From: Peronospora farinosa
Lineage: Eukaryota; Oomycota; Peronosporomycetes; Peronosporales; Peronosporaceae
Reading direction: 5' to 3'
Length of the DNA stretch: 64,000 nucleotides
NCBI GenBank assembly: GCA_947646735.1
Contig: CANTFK010000943.1
Coordinates: 1-64,000, forward strand
Part shown: positions 1-11,700 of the stretch, piece after piece
How the letters are laid out: each line of letters opens with the position of its first letter
How positions within the stretch are numbered: the stretch's first letter is position 1
The notes under the pieces: model-generated
The model's database searches: none
The model's input: only the letters and a program-made list of their open reading frames with translations
Told to the model about the DNA's origin: nothing
Program-made: the position numbers and the translations under genes

Positions 1-40
1 GATACTACACTTGATCTTAGCCATTAGGCCGAGAAGGTAT
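1..40 (-). ncRNA. U2 snRNA gene, 5' end only (cut by window edge)
   Basis: Read on the minus strand, these 40 nt start with the conserved U2 5' end (stem-loop I core TTCTCGGCCT...GGCTAAGATC) and end with the branch-site recognition segment AAGTGTAGTATC, which holds the canonical GTAGTA. The gene starts at position 40 and runs leftward out of the window, so its 3' half, and any Utopia insertion in it, cannot be seen. U2 pairs with the intron branch site in the spliceosome. This is the only U2 start here with the canonical branch-recognition sequence; the copy at 42736 differs. Confidence 0.85.
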
Positions 41-3000
41 GAAAAATAGTACGAATTTACAGTTGTACCTGTAAAGTTTAAGAAACCATACGTACAAATC
101 TGAATTATTACAAGTTTTACTAGTGTTTTTTTAGCTTGCTGTAATGTAATATATAGAATCCGTGTGTGGACATATCGATTGCGCATTCAAATTTTTTCAT
201 ACTCGTGCTGTAAAATTCGACTGTCTCTGTTTAATTGTGGTTATTGTGATGCAGGGCAGTCCCACCTAATGGTTCGCGCCGGCGCTGTATCGCGGCATGT
301 GCGTCTCGCTGCCCTCCATCGCTCGAGTGACCGCACAATAGCTCGCACTATATTAGATTGCTGCATGGATAGACGCCATCAGAAGCAGCGCCCTTAAACC
401 AACTAAATTGCTGTGGGACATCTTGTCGGGCATCTCATCGGCAGCGATCATACCACCGCGGAGGTCGTCATGGCGCTTAAGCAGAACAATGACTCAAGAT
501 TTTGAAACTTACTTCAAGGATGTGATTCCAGCTCATGGCGTGGTGCGAGTGCTGTGTTCATAGCGACGGCTGTGCGAGACGATGTAAGTACTGGAGGGGT
601 ATTTCAATGATCTAGTCGGTGGACTTAAACGTTATGTTTTGCAGGATGTTCAAGCATTGTGCTCGCTCCACACTGATACATCATTGAAGCTGCGCTGATC
701 ATAATATAGGCTGCCAGATGTTCGCTGTACAAGTCAACCCCATTCAAATATTGAAATAGCGTCACTCGTGTTGGCCAACACTAACGCACAAGATGCACAC
801 ATTGTTTCCCGTCGCCTCCGGCCATGCGGCACTGCTACCAAGTCGCAAAGGGCTTCGGCATTCTTCCAGTGGCGTATGCTCGGCCTGTGGCCACGGTCAA
901 GATCGGCATAAAGGAAAAGGCCATAATGCTGCGCTTAGGGTGTGCCGCAGCACTCTTTTTCCAGAGGCCCGAGCGTTTACCGCAAAGGAGGTCTGATCGT
1001 GGCGAGAGGGTGCCGATCGTCTATATCTTGGGTCATTCGCGTATCGGCTTGGGGAGAATTTTGAGGAGCACGTGCTGCCACATTTTTAGGCATGCCCGTA
1101 CTTATCGGCTGCGTAAGCAGGGCAAATACGAGTACAGCAGACAGACGCTCTGCAACGAAAGCCAAAGCTGAGGGCGTCTCTGTACAATTATTTTGGGACC
1201 GAATTGGATTCAATCGATGCGCGCGAATCGCGGTTGCTTTCCAAACTCGAGCTCTACGAAGTTTACTACACGCATGCAGAGCAAAGAAATACAGTTGCAT
1301 TAGGAAGTGGTCCAAATATGTTCACCATTGTTGTGGCTTTCTGTTTACGGTGATTAGGACATTATGGGCAAGTAGCTTGATCAGACTTTCTATAAAGACA
1401 CTCACCCCAAAGACGCCTACTAAACATAGTCAGCTTTTTTCTTAATTCTATTCAGACGGCATACCTTATTCATTAAATTATCTTTCGTAGTAATTTCATA
1501 TTCCATTACGACCAGCGTCACCTGACGCGCTTCACGTCCCGCTTGTTGTCGCAAAGCATGCAGACTGGTCAATGCTCGTCACGCAACCTTTGTGCACCTA
1601 TTAAGGTTTATCAGAAATTGATACCTACAGGTGGATATACCTACTTCAAGAGCATATGCTCGATGTACTGTTTAGTTTGAAATTACCTGTAGCCACGTGG
1701 AACTTGACGTATGGGTCGCTGAGCTCAACTAGATTAATCCCTAGGAAGTCTTTGCCGGCTAGTTTGGTAATTCGAACTAGTGGAGACTGTCTTCCTTGTG
1801 CCAGAGCAAGTGGCAGATGTCGGACTACCTGAGCAAAACGTGGCACGCAACCTGAAGGATGGTATGCACTTCATCTGTGCAAAATATGAATTAGCCGTGA
1901 GCGAGAGAGCAAGGTATTGCCAACACCCACCAAATACTCATCAAGTGAGTGTGCCACACTCGCTTATATGTTTGAGGAAACAGTGCCGAATAGCAGAGAA
2001 TAGTAGTGGTATGAGTGCCAATAGTAAAGAGCTCGCCGAGATATCGTATTGGCAATAGGCCGAACGCAGAATTATCCAAAGACCGATTGCCCCTACACGC
2101 GAATGTTGAATCGTCCTCGGTGTGTTCCTCACGAAGTGCCATTTAAATACCAACGTAATTCGATAATACTAATACTTATATATTGCACACAAGAAAGTAT
2201 GATCGGGTCATGGCCTGCTGAAGACTCGCATTTGCATTTATGAGGGCGCTGTGAAGAAAGTAAAATTATCTTCAGTAGTGTGCATTTTCACGATCTCAAA
2301 CACATCTAGGAAAAGTGTTACGTCGTAATATATTGACCTCTGCCTTCGGATACCGTAGCAGCATTACCTTCTTTATCTATCATAGATGAAACTCGTAGCT
2401 CTGTCTAAGAACGTAGAGCGCACAAGACGTGTCAGGAGTGCTGTAATCTTGGCATATTATATAGAAATACTTCATGATATTTTTGGCTGTACTCTCGTGC
2501 AAGAAGCTCACGTTTCGATTCTGCAGCAGAAGAATTTGCAGTATTATCAGCACTAGCAGTGATTACAGCGGTAGCTGCCGCCTAATGTGCTTCAGTCTCA
2601 CTCCTGCCTATCCAAACTTTCTTTTTCTTCTCGACCTCCTGCATCTGCACTTGCAACGCGTTCATTGTCGACGTATCAACTGTCTGCATGGATTTGCTCG
2701 TACGTTGCAGCAATTGTCGGCTGACGGTGATTTACATCAGATTCACCAACGTGGTAAACAAAAGCATAAGCTCATTCTAGATCACGACGCAGTCATACGA
2801 TAGCGCAGCCTTCTCAGTTTTTTTTCGTTGCACTTGGCTTTCTAAGAGAAATATATATATATATTGGCCGTCGATCTCATTCATTCATTATCTTGGGCTG
2901 GACTGGATGTGTCCATTGGCGGTCCTACAAGTAAGTGAGATTTATCCATCTGGAACATTAGGTATGGCGAACTAGTATCAGCCTCGCTTGCGCTGCATCA

Positions 3001-5154
3001 TTCCATCTAGTGGGCAGAATTGACGGGCTCTAATTCCGTTACGAGTTCATTCATCATGTGAATTGCGTCACGGAACTGTTTATCGAGTATCTTGAGGAGT
3101 TTCAGGTGCTTGTAAGTCCATATATCTCTGGGACCCACCTATTGCAGATTGCAACATGGGCAAGAGTTTAGCGAAGACTGTCATATTGATTGCAGCACAA
3201 GTCAGAGTAGGACATGCAGATTTTTGAGCTAGCTTTGCTGGTACTTTGCGAGACACCAGTTTACATACTGTGGGCTTCTAAGTTGCCGTTAAAAGTCCGA
3301 ACGATTCGGTATTGTTATTCATCTAATTGAATAGAATCAGGTGCCACCTTAGAAAAGTGGCTAAGATTTCATTTCCGTCATGATTACATTATTGTGCACT
3401 TCATGATCGAGACCACGTACTGAAATCGTTCAGAACGCTGGCATGCCGTTAGCGACCTCTGTGCGAGGTCTGATCTCAGTCGTTTGCAGTCGCAGCTAAG
3501 TACAGACATTCGAGTTTCAATCGATATCATCTTATAGATGGCATCGTTTTGATGCTGGAAGCCAAACTGCAACGAGACTAAGATCTATGATGCTTTGAGT
3601 TCAAGGAATGATGTCCAGCTCAAGGTGCTAACAAAAAAAATCGGGTTTGATAAGGCTGAAATAATGACGCCTAATTTTTCATCAGGTTGGCTTGGCTCTA
3701 TCCGCCCTACTGTAGCCTTTTAGGGGTCGAAACGTTATCAACACGAGCACCCCATTGATCATTCTGATCGCAAAGAGCAACACGATGCCAATCAAGGACT
3801 CGACGTCATGAATGATTGAGCTTAAGAGGATGGTGACAATTGATGTCATCGCAGTTAATTTTCAGAAGAGCACCTACAAGAGTAGACTGACAAATATATG
3901 GTGCAAGCGGGTAGCTGGAATACTAAGCTAGACGAACACTCGGTTGTGGAAAAAGTCATGATCCTTCAAAAGTGGCTAACGCTATCGATGTCGATGCGGT
4001 TGAAGATGTGAAGACTTGAGCACCTGAAGAAGCAATCACCAAAATACAAGGCTTTTACAGTAAGGAAGCCTTCGAATGCGGACGAAATCAGTGATCTTGC
4101 TTGCGAACAACAACTCCACCTCGAAAACCGAGAAATGACAGCATTAAACCGTTATGAGATGTGTAGCGATCGCGCACCAAAAAGGCCGCGTGTAAAATGA
4201 CAATACGATCCGCTAGCTTAGAATAAACTGTGTGACTCGGTGAGGGGTGTTCCTGACTACCTATTTCAAGAACAAATCTATCGGCATCTTGTAATAGCTT
4301 AGTGATGGCTGGTAGGCTGAATGGATGGACGCGGTTGTTTCAAGCAAACGGAACGACGTTTTTTCTCCTTACAAGTCAACTTTGCTTGATCTGACATTTC
4401 AAAGCCATCGCTAGTCGACGAGGACCAGCTAGTGGGTCACGCAGGATGTGGCTGTGCAGCTGTCGATGCCCTACTACAGGTAGCTAAACGACAATCTCGT
4501 AGCTAATGAGCTCTACATCATCTTTTTCTTCGCCATTTTGGGTCATTACAACGTCCAGCTTGTCGTCGCACGTGATAGCACGGATCGACCCTGTTTTGTG
4601 ATACTCCCACTAATTTTGTGCTGACTCCAACAAAGAACCGGTCTTGTTCAGCGACAATAACGCTTGTGTGTCCAAAAAACATAACGTGGCTTACTCGACA
4701 ACAACTTCAATGCTACCAGGTTGCACAAAAATCGTTGCTTACCACTACATACGACTAGTCGAATTTGAAAAAGCAGAGCGGGTCTATTGTCGGAGTGAAT
4801 GATTAGGGTGGTTGACAATTTCTTTCGATGAACGATTTTGCTTTTATGCTGCAGCTTACATGACGACGCAACTTAGATAATTCTCCTGTGCCAGCGAATG
4901 CTATGCCTTAGCGAGAGATTTGCAGACATCGCGCACCTTGTCCAAGTATTATGCTGTGTTTTTTGGTGGAAGACCGGCGAGGGGCAGAATCGAACAGAGT
5001 CGCTTCCACAGCGTCCAAGACGACACCTTTATTCTTCATCACTCTCACAAATTTAGTGCGTAAGGCTTCGGTCTGGAAGTCCATGAGTTTGATACGTTCC
5101 TTGCTCTGGAACCACATAAACACCACCTTGTAGGCTTTTCATTGGAGCACGAGC
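41..5154. other. About 5.1 kb without a supportable gene
   Basis: No long open frame and no domain I recognise. The first ~200 bp should hold the promoter of the minus-strand U2 gene. Short protein-like relics occur: about 2455-2680 (- strand) reads as a charged, coiled-coil-like piece with stops, and 4908-5126 (- strand) as a 72-residue piece rich in Lys and Arg. Both look like decayed transposon or gene fragments, which I cannot assign. An AT dinucleotide run lies near 2850-2865. Confidence 0.5.
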
Positions 5155-5835
5155 TGTAACGGGGTTACACGATGGTTGTAACATCATACCGAAAGGACAT
5201 TACGGTTGAAGTTCTATATTGCATGTTATGCATCCTTAATACCGATCCTTGTAAAAAAGGGGTATCATAAGTGAGTGATAGTATAAGGTATCAGTAATAC
5301 CTTATACTATCGATATTAGTTTCATCATTGATACAGTAGTACTAAGTACAACATGCACTGATGATTGGATAATTTCATATCCAGATACAAGCAATGGCAT
5401 ATTATAATTATTTTAATTGTAGTTAATCTAGTGTAGGTTACTTGAGTAGGATTTCTCGCATAATTTAAAGCATATATAAAATCAGTTCTCATTTTGACTT
5501 AAAGATCTCAAGTCTTGATAGACTCGTTCTCTTGTGCACTTCGTGCGTTGGTTCTCTGAACCTCTAAGTTCCTAGCTTGTTCTTGCACTCTGTTTGTTAA
5601 TTCTCTGCTTAAGCTATTGCTTGTAGACTAAAACTCCCTCTTAGTTCCTTAGAACAGGGTGACTTCTTAGTCGCTTAGTTAGTTCCATATAATTAAAGGG
5701 CTTTTAGCCCAAACTTTAACTAGTTCCGTAGAGCTAAGTGGCTTGTAGCCGTCATATTTAATTAGTTTTTTGTAACTGATAAGCTACTAGCCTAAAGTTT
5801 TCCTCTGGCTAAAGGGCTGTGTAGCCTCCGGTACA
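5155..5835 (+). repeat. 5' LTR of element C
   Basis: Starts TGTAACGGGG and ends GGTACA. It aligns over its first ~600 bp with 29180-29779 with only a few mismatches, but the last ~80 bp are much more diverged. It contains a perfect 15-bp-stem hairpin at 5277-5311, repeated in the 3' LTR. Confidence in the 3' edge is lower because of the local divergence. Confidence 0.85.
5277..5311. promoter_or_regulatory. Perfect hairpin in the LTR of element C
   Basis: Two 15-nt arms (5277-5291 and 5297-5311) are exact reverse complements around a 5-nt loop, cagta. The same structure is intact at 29302-29336 in the 3' LTR. Position inside the LTR suggests a U3/R structural element or a protein-binding palindrome; the function is unknown. 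Confidence 0.6.
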
Positions 5836-5837
5836 CT

Positions 5838-5854
5838 TGGTAGCACTCGTAGTC
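5838..5854 (+). other. Primer-binding site of element C
   Basis: TGGTAGCACTCGTAGTC starts 2 nt after the LTR. TGG at this place is the usual complement of a tRNA CCA end, so the primer tRNA should end GTGCTACCA. Element A has nearly the same site (13361-13378, minus strand), so two families share the primer type. It is not the initiator-Met site (TGGTATCAGAGC). Confidence 0.6.
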
Positions 5855-5894
5855 AATCTTACACCTGACTCTCTAAGACTTATCCTCTGTGAAT

Positions 5895-6072
5895 ATGGAG
5901 GATCAAAATACCTCTGAGGCACAACGACTCGCACTAGATAAATTATCTGCGTTTGTTAGGCCCGATCAAATTGAGGCTCTTTTGGCCCAGGGTCCGGAGG
6001 TCTCTAATGCTCGCCTTGAGACTTTCATGCGTTATGAGGCCACGCTACTCGGTTAAGTCCACTACCAGGCAG
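5895..6072 (+). pseudogene. Gag N-terminus of element C (broken)
   Basis: An ATG at 5895 opens a frame beginning MEDQNTSEAQRLALDKL, about 60 bp past the LTR, where Gag is expected. A TAA lies at 6054-6056, and 16 nt later the frame is cut by insertion of B1. Reading across the insertion, the same frame resumes at 15977 and continues for about 25 codons. The stop and the insertion both disable the gene. Confidence 0.65.
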
Positions 6073-6213
6073 TGTAACGGAGCTAGAGTTTTTCCGTCAC
6101 TAGCTCACACGTGCGCTTAAGGAATACTCAAGCCCAAGTAGCAGGTATTAAGTAAATTTAACTCTAATTTTTTGTTTTTGTTTTAATTCGTACAATTTAC
6201 AAAGATTTAAGTC
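6073..6213 (-). repeat. Truncated 3' LTR of element B1
   Basis: Matches the first ~140 nt of the LTR at 15631, read on +: TGTAACGG start, the AAGACTCAAGCCCAAGTA-like segment, TTTTAATTCGTAC. It stops at aagtc, where the LTR of A begins. The 3' LTR of B1 is therefore interrupted, not ended. Confidence 0.75.
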
Positions 6214-6530
6214 TGTAACGGGCTAAGGACCCGTTACCGTCTTACACAAAAAGGGCGTTGAGAAAGAGCTCTTAGTTAACTTGTAAATATAACTCTGTTG
6301 TATTTTTGTTTTGTTTTAATTCGCAGTAAGTGCGAATATGTTCCCTAGCTCATGGGAACCATTCAATATGGAAGTCAATTTATTATTGGCTAATTATTGG
6401 GTCTGGCACCTCAATAATAAACCAATAATAAAATGACGCCCAGTATCCGCTAATCGAATACTGCCCTATGCCTACTTATGTAATTATGTATTATTCCTAT
6501 AACTACTTATGTAATAGTAGACCCATTACA
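6214..6530 (-). repeat. 3' LTR of element A
   Basis: 317 bp and colinear with 13381-13697 apart from scattered substitutions. Next to it, at 6531-6546, is the polypurine tract (on the minus strand AAAGAGGGGGGTGA directly before the LTR), the plus-strand priming site. It sits inside the LTR of B1. Confidence 0.85.
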
Positions 6531-6660
6531 TCACCCCCCTCTTTAAGTTGCGCTTACCACAACGTAAGCGCGAATCGCAGAAAGTCTCTTCTCGACGAAC
6601 GGCGTAACTTCGAACTTAATCAGTTAGACATAGCTAAGCAGTATAGACCCTAGGCGTCAA

Positions 6661-7125
6661 AGAAACAATTTCTTTGACAACCAGAACTGGGAACACCAAG
6701 CGACAATCCGAAGAGAGCAGGCGCCGCATGTCATCGATGGGGACTTGAAACCATGGCGCTTGTATGGTCTTGAAGGTGCTGTCGAACCCGAGTCACTGGA
6801 GGTCATGAAGGCCCTTTTCACGCGATACCGTACAGTGAGAGGCAAGGCGACGAACAACGAATATACCGACGATGCGTTGCAGAGATCTCGGTGTGCCTTC
6901 ATCAGGCGATGGAACGCGAGCCGACGTGAAGGAACGTCCTTAACGTCCTGGTTAATAGGTCACGAAGAAAATTGTGAATGGCACGGTATCGGCGACCTAC
7001 GCCGATACATGACTTGTGACGAGTATCACCTTTGTTACGTCCACATTCGTGAGGGATGTACAACGTGCAACATGGGCAGATTGCGACCGGTCCGGCAGGA
7101 GTGGGAAGACGCAAGGCATGCCTGA
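6661..7125 (+). CDS. Antisense ORF of element A (unknown function)
   Basis: An open frame of about 155 codons on the strand opposite to A's gag-pol, starting ~130 bp inside the 3' LTR. No ATG lies at its left end; the visible frame reads ...KPWRLYGLEGA..., ...LQRSRCAFIRRWN... and ...HIREGCTTCN.... The product aligns with the antisense ORF of B2 (26179-27156, minus) at many positions: PW-LY-L-GA, P-SL--M, RGK, ALQRS-CAFI-RWN, WL, VH--EGC--C, EW. Similarity in the antisense frame between two element families argues for a real protein. The C-x2-C pair and later residues hint at a zinc finger. No known family recognised. Confidence 0.55.
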   Translation, partial: RNNFFDNQNWEHQATIRREQAPHVIDGDLKPWRLYGLEGAVEPESLEVMKALFTRYRTVRGKATNNEYTDDALQRSRCAFIRRWNASRREGTSLTSWLIGHEENCEWHGIGDLRRYMTCDEYHLCYVHIREGCTTCNMGRLRPVRQEWEDARHA

Positions 7126-7610
7126 TCGTATTCGCTCATGAATTGCCCATTATGAGAGAAGCCTTTTGGAGCTCCAGGTTTCCGATCTACGGCGAGTGAG
7201 AGCGCGTCCTTACGATCGCCGACGGCTTTCACGTAGCCGAGGTCGTCAACCGTATCATCCGTATGCCCCCTAGCCTCATAATAGGTCTCGGAGTCGGAGT
7301 CGCTCGGGAGGTCGTCGTGGTTTCGTTGCTCGCAAGCGTTACGGCTCGCGAGATCGGGGATGAAACCGGCAGCGTCGGTCGCGATCACCGTCTTTCTACG
7401 GGACTCATAGTCCTCGACCACGTCTGGTACGTTTTGGAACAGCGTACTCGATGGCTCCCATTTATCGTCCGCCGGCGAATATCCCAACCAGCGAACCCTG
7501 TAATGTTTCTCGACATGGTTCTTTGTGGGCGCCGAGTCATTACTCGGCACATTAAACTTATGATCCTTGTGATCTACAATCCGTTCGACAATCCAGCGTC
7601 GCGCACCCGA
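7035..7610 (-). pseudogene. Chromodomain end of element A pol
   Basis: The minus-strand frame reads RRWIVERIVDH...HYRVRWLGY...DKWEPSSTL...DVVEDYE, a chromodomain with its aromatic and WEP motif, the C-terminal module of chromoviruses. It is thought to guide integration to marked chromatin. Downstream residues overlap the antisense ORF. A frameshift separates it from the integrase tail at 7869-8102. Confidence 0.7.
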
Positions 7611-7868
7611 TGCATCAATCTAGGGCGGAGGAGCATCACGACGGAAGATTTCTGGCGATGAGCGCCGATTCTTGCATACGGGCGCCTGTACCGTCAAATG
7701 ACGAGCTGCGCCTACTTCGCGCTGAAGCCGAGGAGTCGAAGAATGCCCTACTTGATGCTTGCGAGATGGCTGGGAGAGCTCAAGATCGTGCGGATGCTGC
7801 GACTAAGGCTGCTGAGCGGACTTGACATGAGCAGCTGGTACTGGCTGCGCACCTACGTCAGCTTGAGA

Positions 7869-8102
7869 CTACTGCGTTCGGATGACCCCAGTAGATCGAG
7901 TCTTCACGCATTCGGGCAGGACTTGGACCCAGTCGTCGTCAGCGTCGTCGTCAAGGGATGTCGGATTTTGATCCGGTACAGAAGAGCGGGGAAGATTCGA
8001 AGGGAGATCCGCCGGCAGGTAAGCCTTGAGGCGCCCGACGTAGAATGTCAGGTGCAAACGCATAGATGTAGGTATGTCTAGCGTGTAAGCGTCACCATGC
8101 AC
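7869..8102 (-). pseudogene. Integrase C-terminal tail of element A
   Basis: The frame HGDAYTLDIPTSMRLHLTFYVGRLKAY matches the typical GDAYTL-D-P-----H--F-V--LK-Y tail before the chromodomain, also seen in B2 at about 25600-25675. The region 8103-8688 upstream is in several frames with stops (for example 8287-8637), so the gene is inactive. Confidence 0.65.
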
Positions 8103-8688
8103 CTTAACAACCCGAAATGGGCCAATATATCTTGGCGCTAACTTATTAGCGCCCTAGGTTGTCACTGAAGTGTTCTGTAATCCACTTGTTGATAATAATA
8201 CTCTGTCTTTCTCGAAATATTAACATATTCTCTGACCTTTTCTGTCTGCATTCTCCTTTTGCTTGTCGACTGCCACTTGTAATGCATCACGCACAAAACG
8301 CGTGATTCCTTGTCGTAATAGTAGAAATTCGGTTACTGCAGCCGAACTTACAGGCGACGTTTTCTCTTTTGGGGCCAAAATTAGCAACGGGAGACGCGAT
8401 GGAAAGCATCGCGTCAGGAGTCGATATGCCGTTGGCCACAAAATTAATAGTATTAGGTGTATCGGCAGCAACCTCATTCGCGTCGTAATCAATCATCAAT
8501 AGTTTCGGCGCAACTCCGTCCGTAGATACTCCCCCACCAAGCTTGGAAACAGAGTGTTCTGAAGCTGAGAAGGCAAGTAGCGCCGGAACGCGAGGATGCC
8601 TCGCGTTGTTAATGAAAAAGAACGTCAACCCGGTCACCGCATAAACAGCATTGTTGATTGCAAACTCTGCAAGTGGAAGAAGCGAACT

Positions 8689-9494
8689 TCATGACGAGAA
8701 CGATGTTGTATAACTGCGTAAAACATCTTCGAGCACTCTGTTCACGCGCTCCATTTGACCATACGTCTCTGGATGGGCCGCCGTAGACATAAGCAACCGC
8801 GTGCCTAATAGCTGGAATAATTCGGCCCAGAAAGCCGCAGTGAAACGCGGGTCACGGCCCGAAACAATAGATTCTGGCAAGCCGTGATGCCTAAAGATAA
8901 GATCAATGAAGATCTCTGCTGTCGTCTCCGCCGTAATGTTGGTGGAGACCGGAGCAAAATGCACCATTTTGCTGAATCGATCCACTAGGACCAATACGCC
9001 CGTGCAGTCTGTTCATCCGGTGGAAGTCCAAAGATAAAATCTATGCTGACCGAGCGCCAGGCTTCCGTAGCAATCGGAAGCGGACGCACTAAAGCTTGTG
9101 AGGATGGCGCGGGCTTCACACGCTGACGGGTTTCACAGGAGCGCACCCATTTCTGGATGTATTTATACATTCGCGGCCAGAAAAATACGCGAGAAATAGC
9201 TGCAAACGCCTTCTCGCGACCCAGGTGTCCGCCAGCTGGGCTGTCGTGAAATTTATGAACCAATCGGGCTCGAAGGTCGTCATCAGCAGGGATGACGACA
9301 CGCGGGGAATCAAAGACGTCCATCGTGTACGTCAGCAACGGACCGTCAAGCGCGTAACGCCTTATGTTGTAGCGTGTTGGTTTCGTCAACTTCGCAAGTA
9401 ATTTTTCGCTCGGGTCCCTGAGATAATTGTTGATTCTCGCATAGAAGGAATTATTCGCGTAGGATTCAGCGATCTGAGTTCGGATCGAAAGCAC
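8689..9494 (-). pseudogene. Integrase core of element A
   Basis: Two overlapping frames (9494-8985 and 8994-8689) cover the zinc-binding and DDE catalytic parts. The zinc module reads H...H...CETR, so the second Cys of the usual CETC is Arg. The catalytic part has DFIFGLP, VDRFSKM, SGRDPRFTAAFW and TAAHPETYGQMERVNR, with DGQ changed to YGQ. The one-base frame change near 8990 and these substitutions indicate an inactive integrase. Confidence 0.75.
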
Positions 9495-9500
9495 GGGGGT

Positions 9501-9994
9501 CTAAATCATCGCATTAAGCCCCAGGTCAATACAACACACACAGATATCTTCGTCGTCATCAACATACTCCGTTTGATGACCCATATCACGCCGAGTATCG
9601 TAATCAGGACGACGAGAAAGCGCGTCAGCTAGATTGTTATTCTTGCCAGGCTTGTAATGCACCACAAAATTATACTCGGCAAAAAATGACAACCACCATG
9701 CCATACGCTGGGACAAGTGAGGACTCTTGACGGAGGTACGCAATCGGTGTAGATAGAAAACATCTTTTCGCCGAGCAAAAATACTCTAAACTTGATTAGC
9801 GCGTAGCGCATAGCCAAAAGTTTTTTGTCGTGTACCGGATAATTTTTATCGGCAGGTTTCATCTGTCGTGATTGAAAGCTCACGACGCGCTCTCGACCCT
9901 CGTCATCAAATTGCATGAGGGCGCATCCTATAGCGAAATTTCTCGCGTCACATACGACGTGGAATGGCTTGCAGTAATCAGGTAGCATCAGCAC
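9501..9994 (-). pseudogene. RNase H domain of element A
   Basis: Frames 9994-9629 and 9743-9501 read FHVVCDARNFAIGCALMQ, SFQSRQMKPADKNYPVHDKK and HYKPGKNNNLADALSRR, the gypsy RNase H signature. A frameshift splits the domain near 9720. It degrades the RNA strand during reverse transcription in active relatives. Confidence 0.75.
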
Positions 9995-10057
9995 CGTTGC
10001 CTCGGAAAAGCTCTTCTTTACGGAGTCGAAGGCAGATTGATGTTCTGCCGTCCATAA

Positions 10058-10905
10058 TTATACTGCGTCTTTCTTGAGCAAAGTCGATAATGGCTGAATT
10101 AGCTCAGCATAGTTCTTCGTATACTTATGCAAGTAATTCGCCAGACCGAGCCATTGACGTAATTCAGTTTGGTTCCTGGGCGTTGGCCAGGAACAGATCG
10201 ATGAGATCTTCTCAAGATCAGCGCGGACACCTTCCTTGCTGACGTAACAACCGAGTACTGGAATATCGGGAGCGCAGAAGACACATTTCTTCAAATTCGC
10301 ATACAATTTATTCTTGCGCATAACTTAAATACCTGCTTCAAGTGTCGAAGGTGTACCTCCGTAGCGCTGAGCTTTTGCTTAGCGCTGCTGTGAACAAAAA
10401 TGTCATCAAAGTAGCTTGGTGCAAAGTCGCGAAGTGGGCGAAGTACTTGTGTCACCATCCGATTGAACGTATCTGGAGCATTCTTAAGACCTTGTGGCAT
10501 GACAAACCACTCCCAAAGCATCCCGCTTGGGGTGCTGACCGCAGTGAACGGAATGTCACTGTCCCTCATGAGGATCTGATAGAAACCGTCTGTCAGATCT
10601 ATGGCGCTGTAGATCTCGCTCACGGACATGGTACTCAATACCATGTCTTTTCGAGGGATAGGCGTTTGAGCCGGGATCGTGGCGTCATTCAGCTTGTTGA
10701 AGGCGTGCACAATGCGCCAACCGCCGGTGGCTTTCTTCACACAGAAAGTCGGACTCGAATGTGGCGAGATACTCTCGCGGACATGGCCAGCCTTGCGGCG
10801 ACCCTCGAAAAATTCATTAATAGCAATGACTTGATCACGCGGTAACGGCCACTGCCGTGTCACGCAATACTTCGATCCTGGTACAAGATCTATCTCGTGC
10901 CGCAC
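10058..10905 (-). pseudogene. Reverse transcriptase of element A
   Basis: The main frame 10905-10291 (204 codons) holds VRESISPHSSPTFCVKK, AFNKLNDATIPAQTPIPRKD, AIDLTDGFYQ, MPQGLKNAPDTFNRM and the catalytic YFDDIFVHS. The thumb/connection continues in another frame at 10321-10058 (LGCYVSKEGVRAD, LRQWLGLANYLHKY). The active site is intact but a frameshift near 10310 breaks the polyprotein. Confidence 0.8.
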
Positions 10906-11007
10906 TCCACGATCCGCTGGAATCTCAGCTGGAATTTTCTCCGGGAAAATATCGGCGTACTTACGAACTATATCGTAAACAGGGTTGCCCGAAGATCGAA
11001 GATCATT

Positions 11008-11700
11008 CTAAGACTGTAACGCGAAGCGTTCTTCGCGCGCTGATTTAGGCTCGGCGCTTTTCGGGCGAGCCTCCAGAACTTCTTCACTGGCTGCTTCGGT
11101 GGCTGAAACGACGCACACCTGCTCGATGTCGCCAGCCTTGAGGTCATATAGGAAGTCTTTCCATGAAAGTTCTGACAGAGATGTGATCTCTGCAGCAGTG
11201 CACGGTGTGCTCGCTACCTCAATGTAGCGGCCACGATGTGGGGATACCTCCAAATATTCAAGTGCGCATACGGATTCCGTCACTACGGAATCAAATGCAT
11301 CAGCATGTTGACGTTAATTTCGTCGTCTCGGTGATCGGCGTGCTTCTTTCTTGCGTTTTCTCTTGTGTCTCGAGTCCCTGCTCGAGACTGGCACGTCGCT
11401 ATCACAAAAATACGATGTACCTAAACCTTCTCTACACGTGGGAGCTCTGTCTCCACCACGTCGGTCTCATGCGGATCCATAGTCCGCCCATTCTCGTCAA
11501 CCAAAGTCTTCGACCGCCTTACTTGTTTGCGGGAGCCTCTGCTCGATTGCCTCGTTGAGAATCGGGAACCCCTGTTCGACCGATGTCTGTGTGTGCGGGA
11601 ACCGCTGTTCAACCGCCTCGTTGTGAATCGAGAACCCCTGTTCGACCGATGTCTGTGTATGCGGGAACCGCTGTTCGACCGCCTCGTTCTGTGTCTACAT
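11008..11700 (-). pseudogene. Protease-RT linker of element A with tandem repeats
   Basis: The 11283-11008 frame (YIEVASTP...LSELSWKDFLYDLKAGDIEQVCVV...AREERF) is the spacer before RT and is conserved in B1/B2. At 11527-11700 lie about 2.5 tandem units of about 72 bp. In sense they correspond to the Val-Glu/Pro-rich repeat linker also seen in B elements; in antisense they give REPLFDRCLC-like repeats, an artefact of the repeat. Confidence 0.55.

Noticed and set aside
4908..5126. 72-codon minus frame as a small host gene
   Set aside because: It has no recognisable domain or promoter context and ends near the LTR of C; more likely a fragment.
7263..8081. Plus-strand frames of 70-130 codons in element A
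   Set aside because: They are shadows of the chromodomain and integrase tail, which read on the minus strand; none shows a domain.
11527..11700. REPLFDRCLC repeat protein on the plus strand
   Set aside because: It is the reverse reading of the repeat linker of element A; the minus strand gives the linker found also in B elements.
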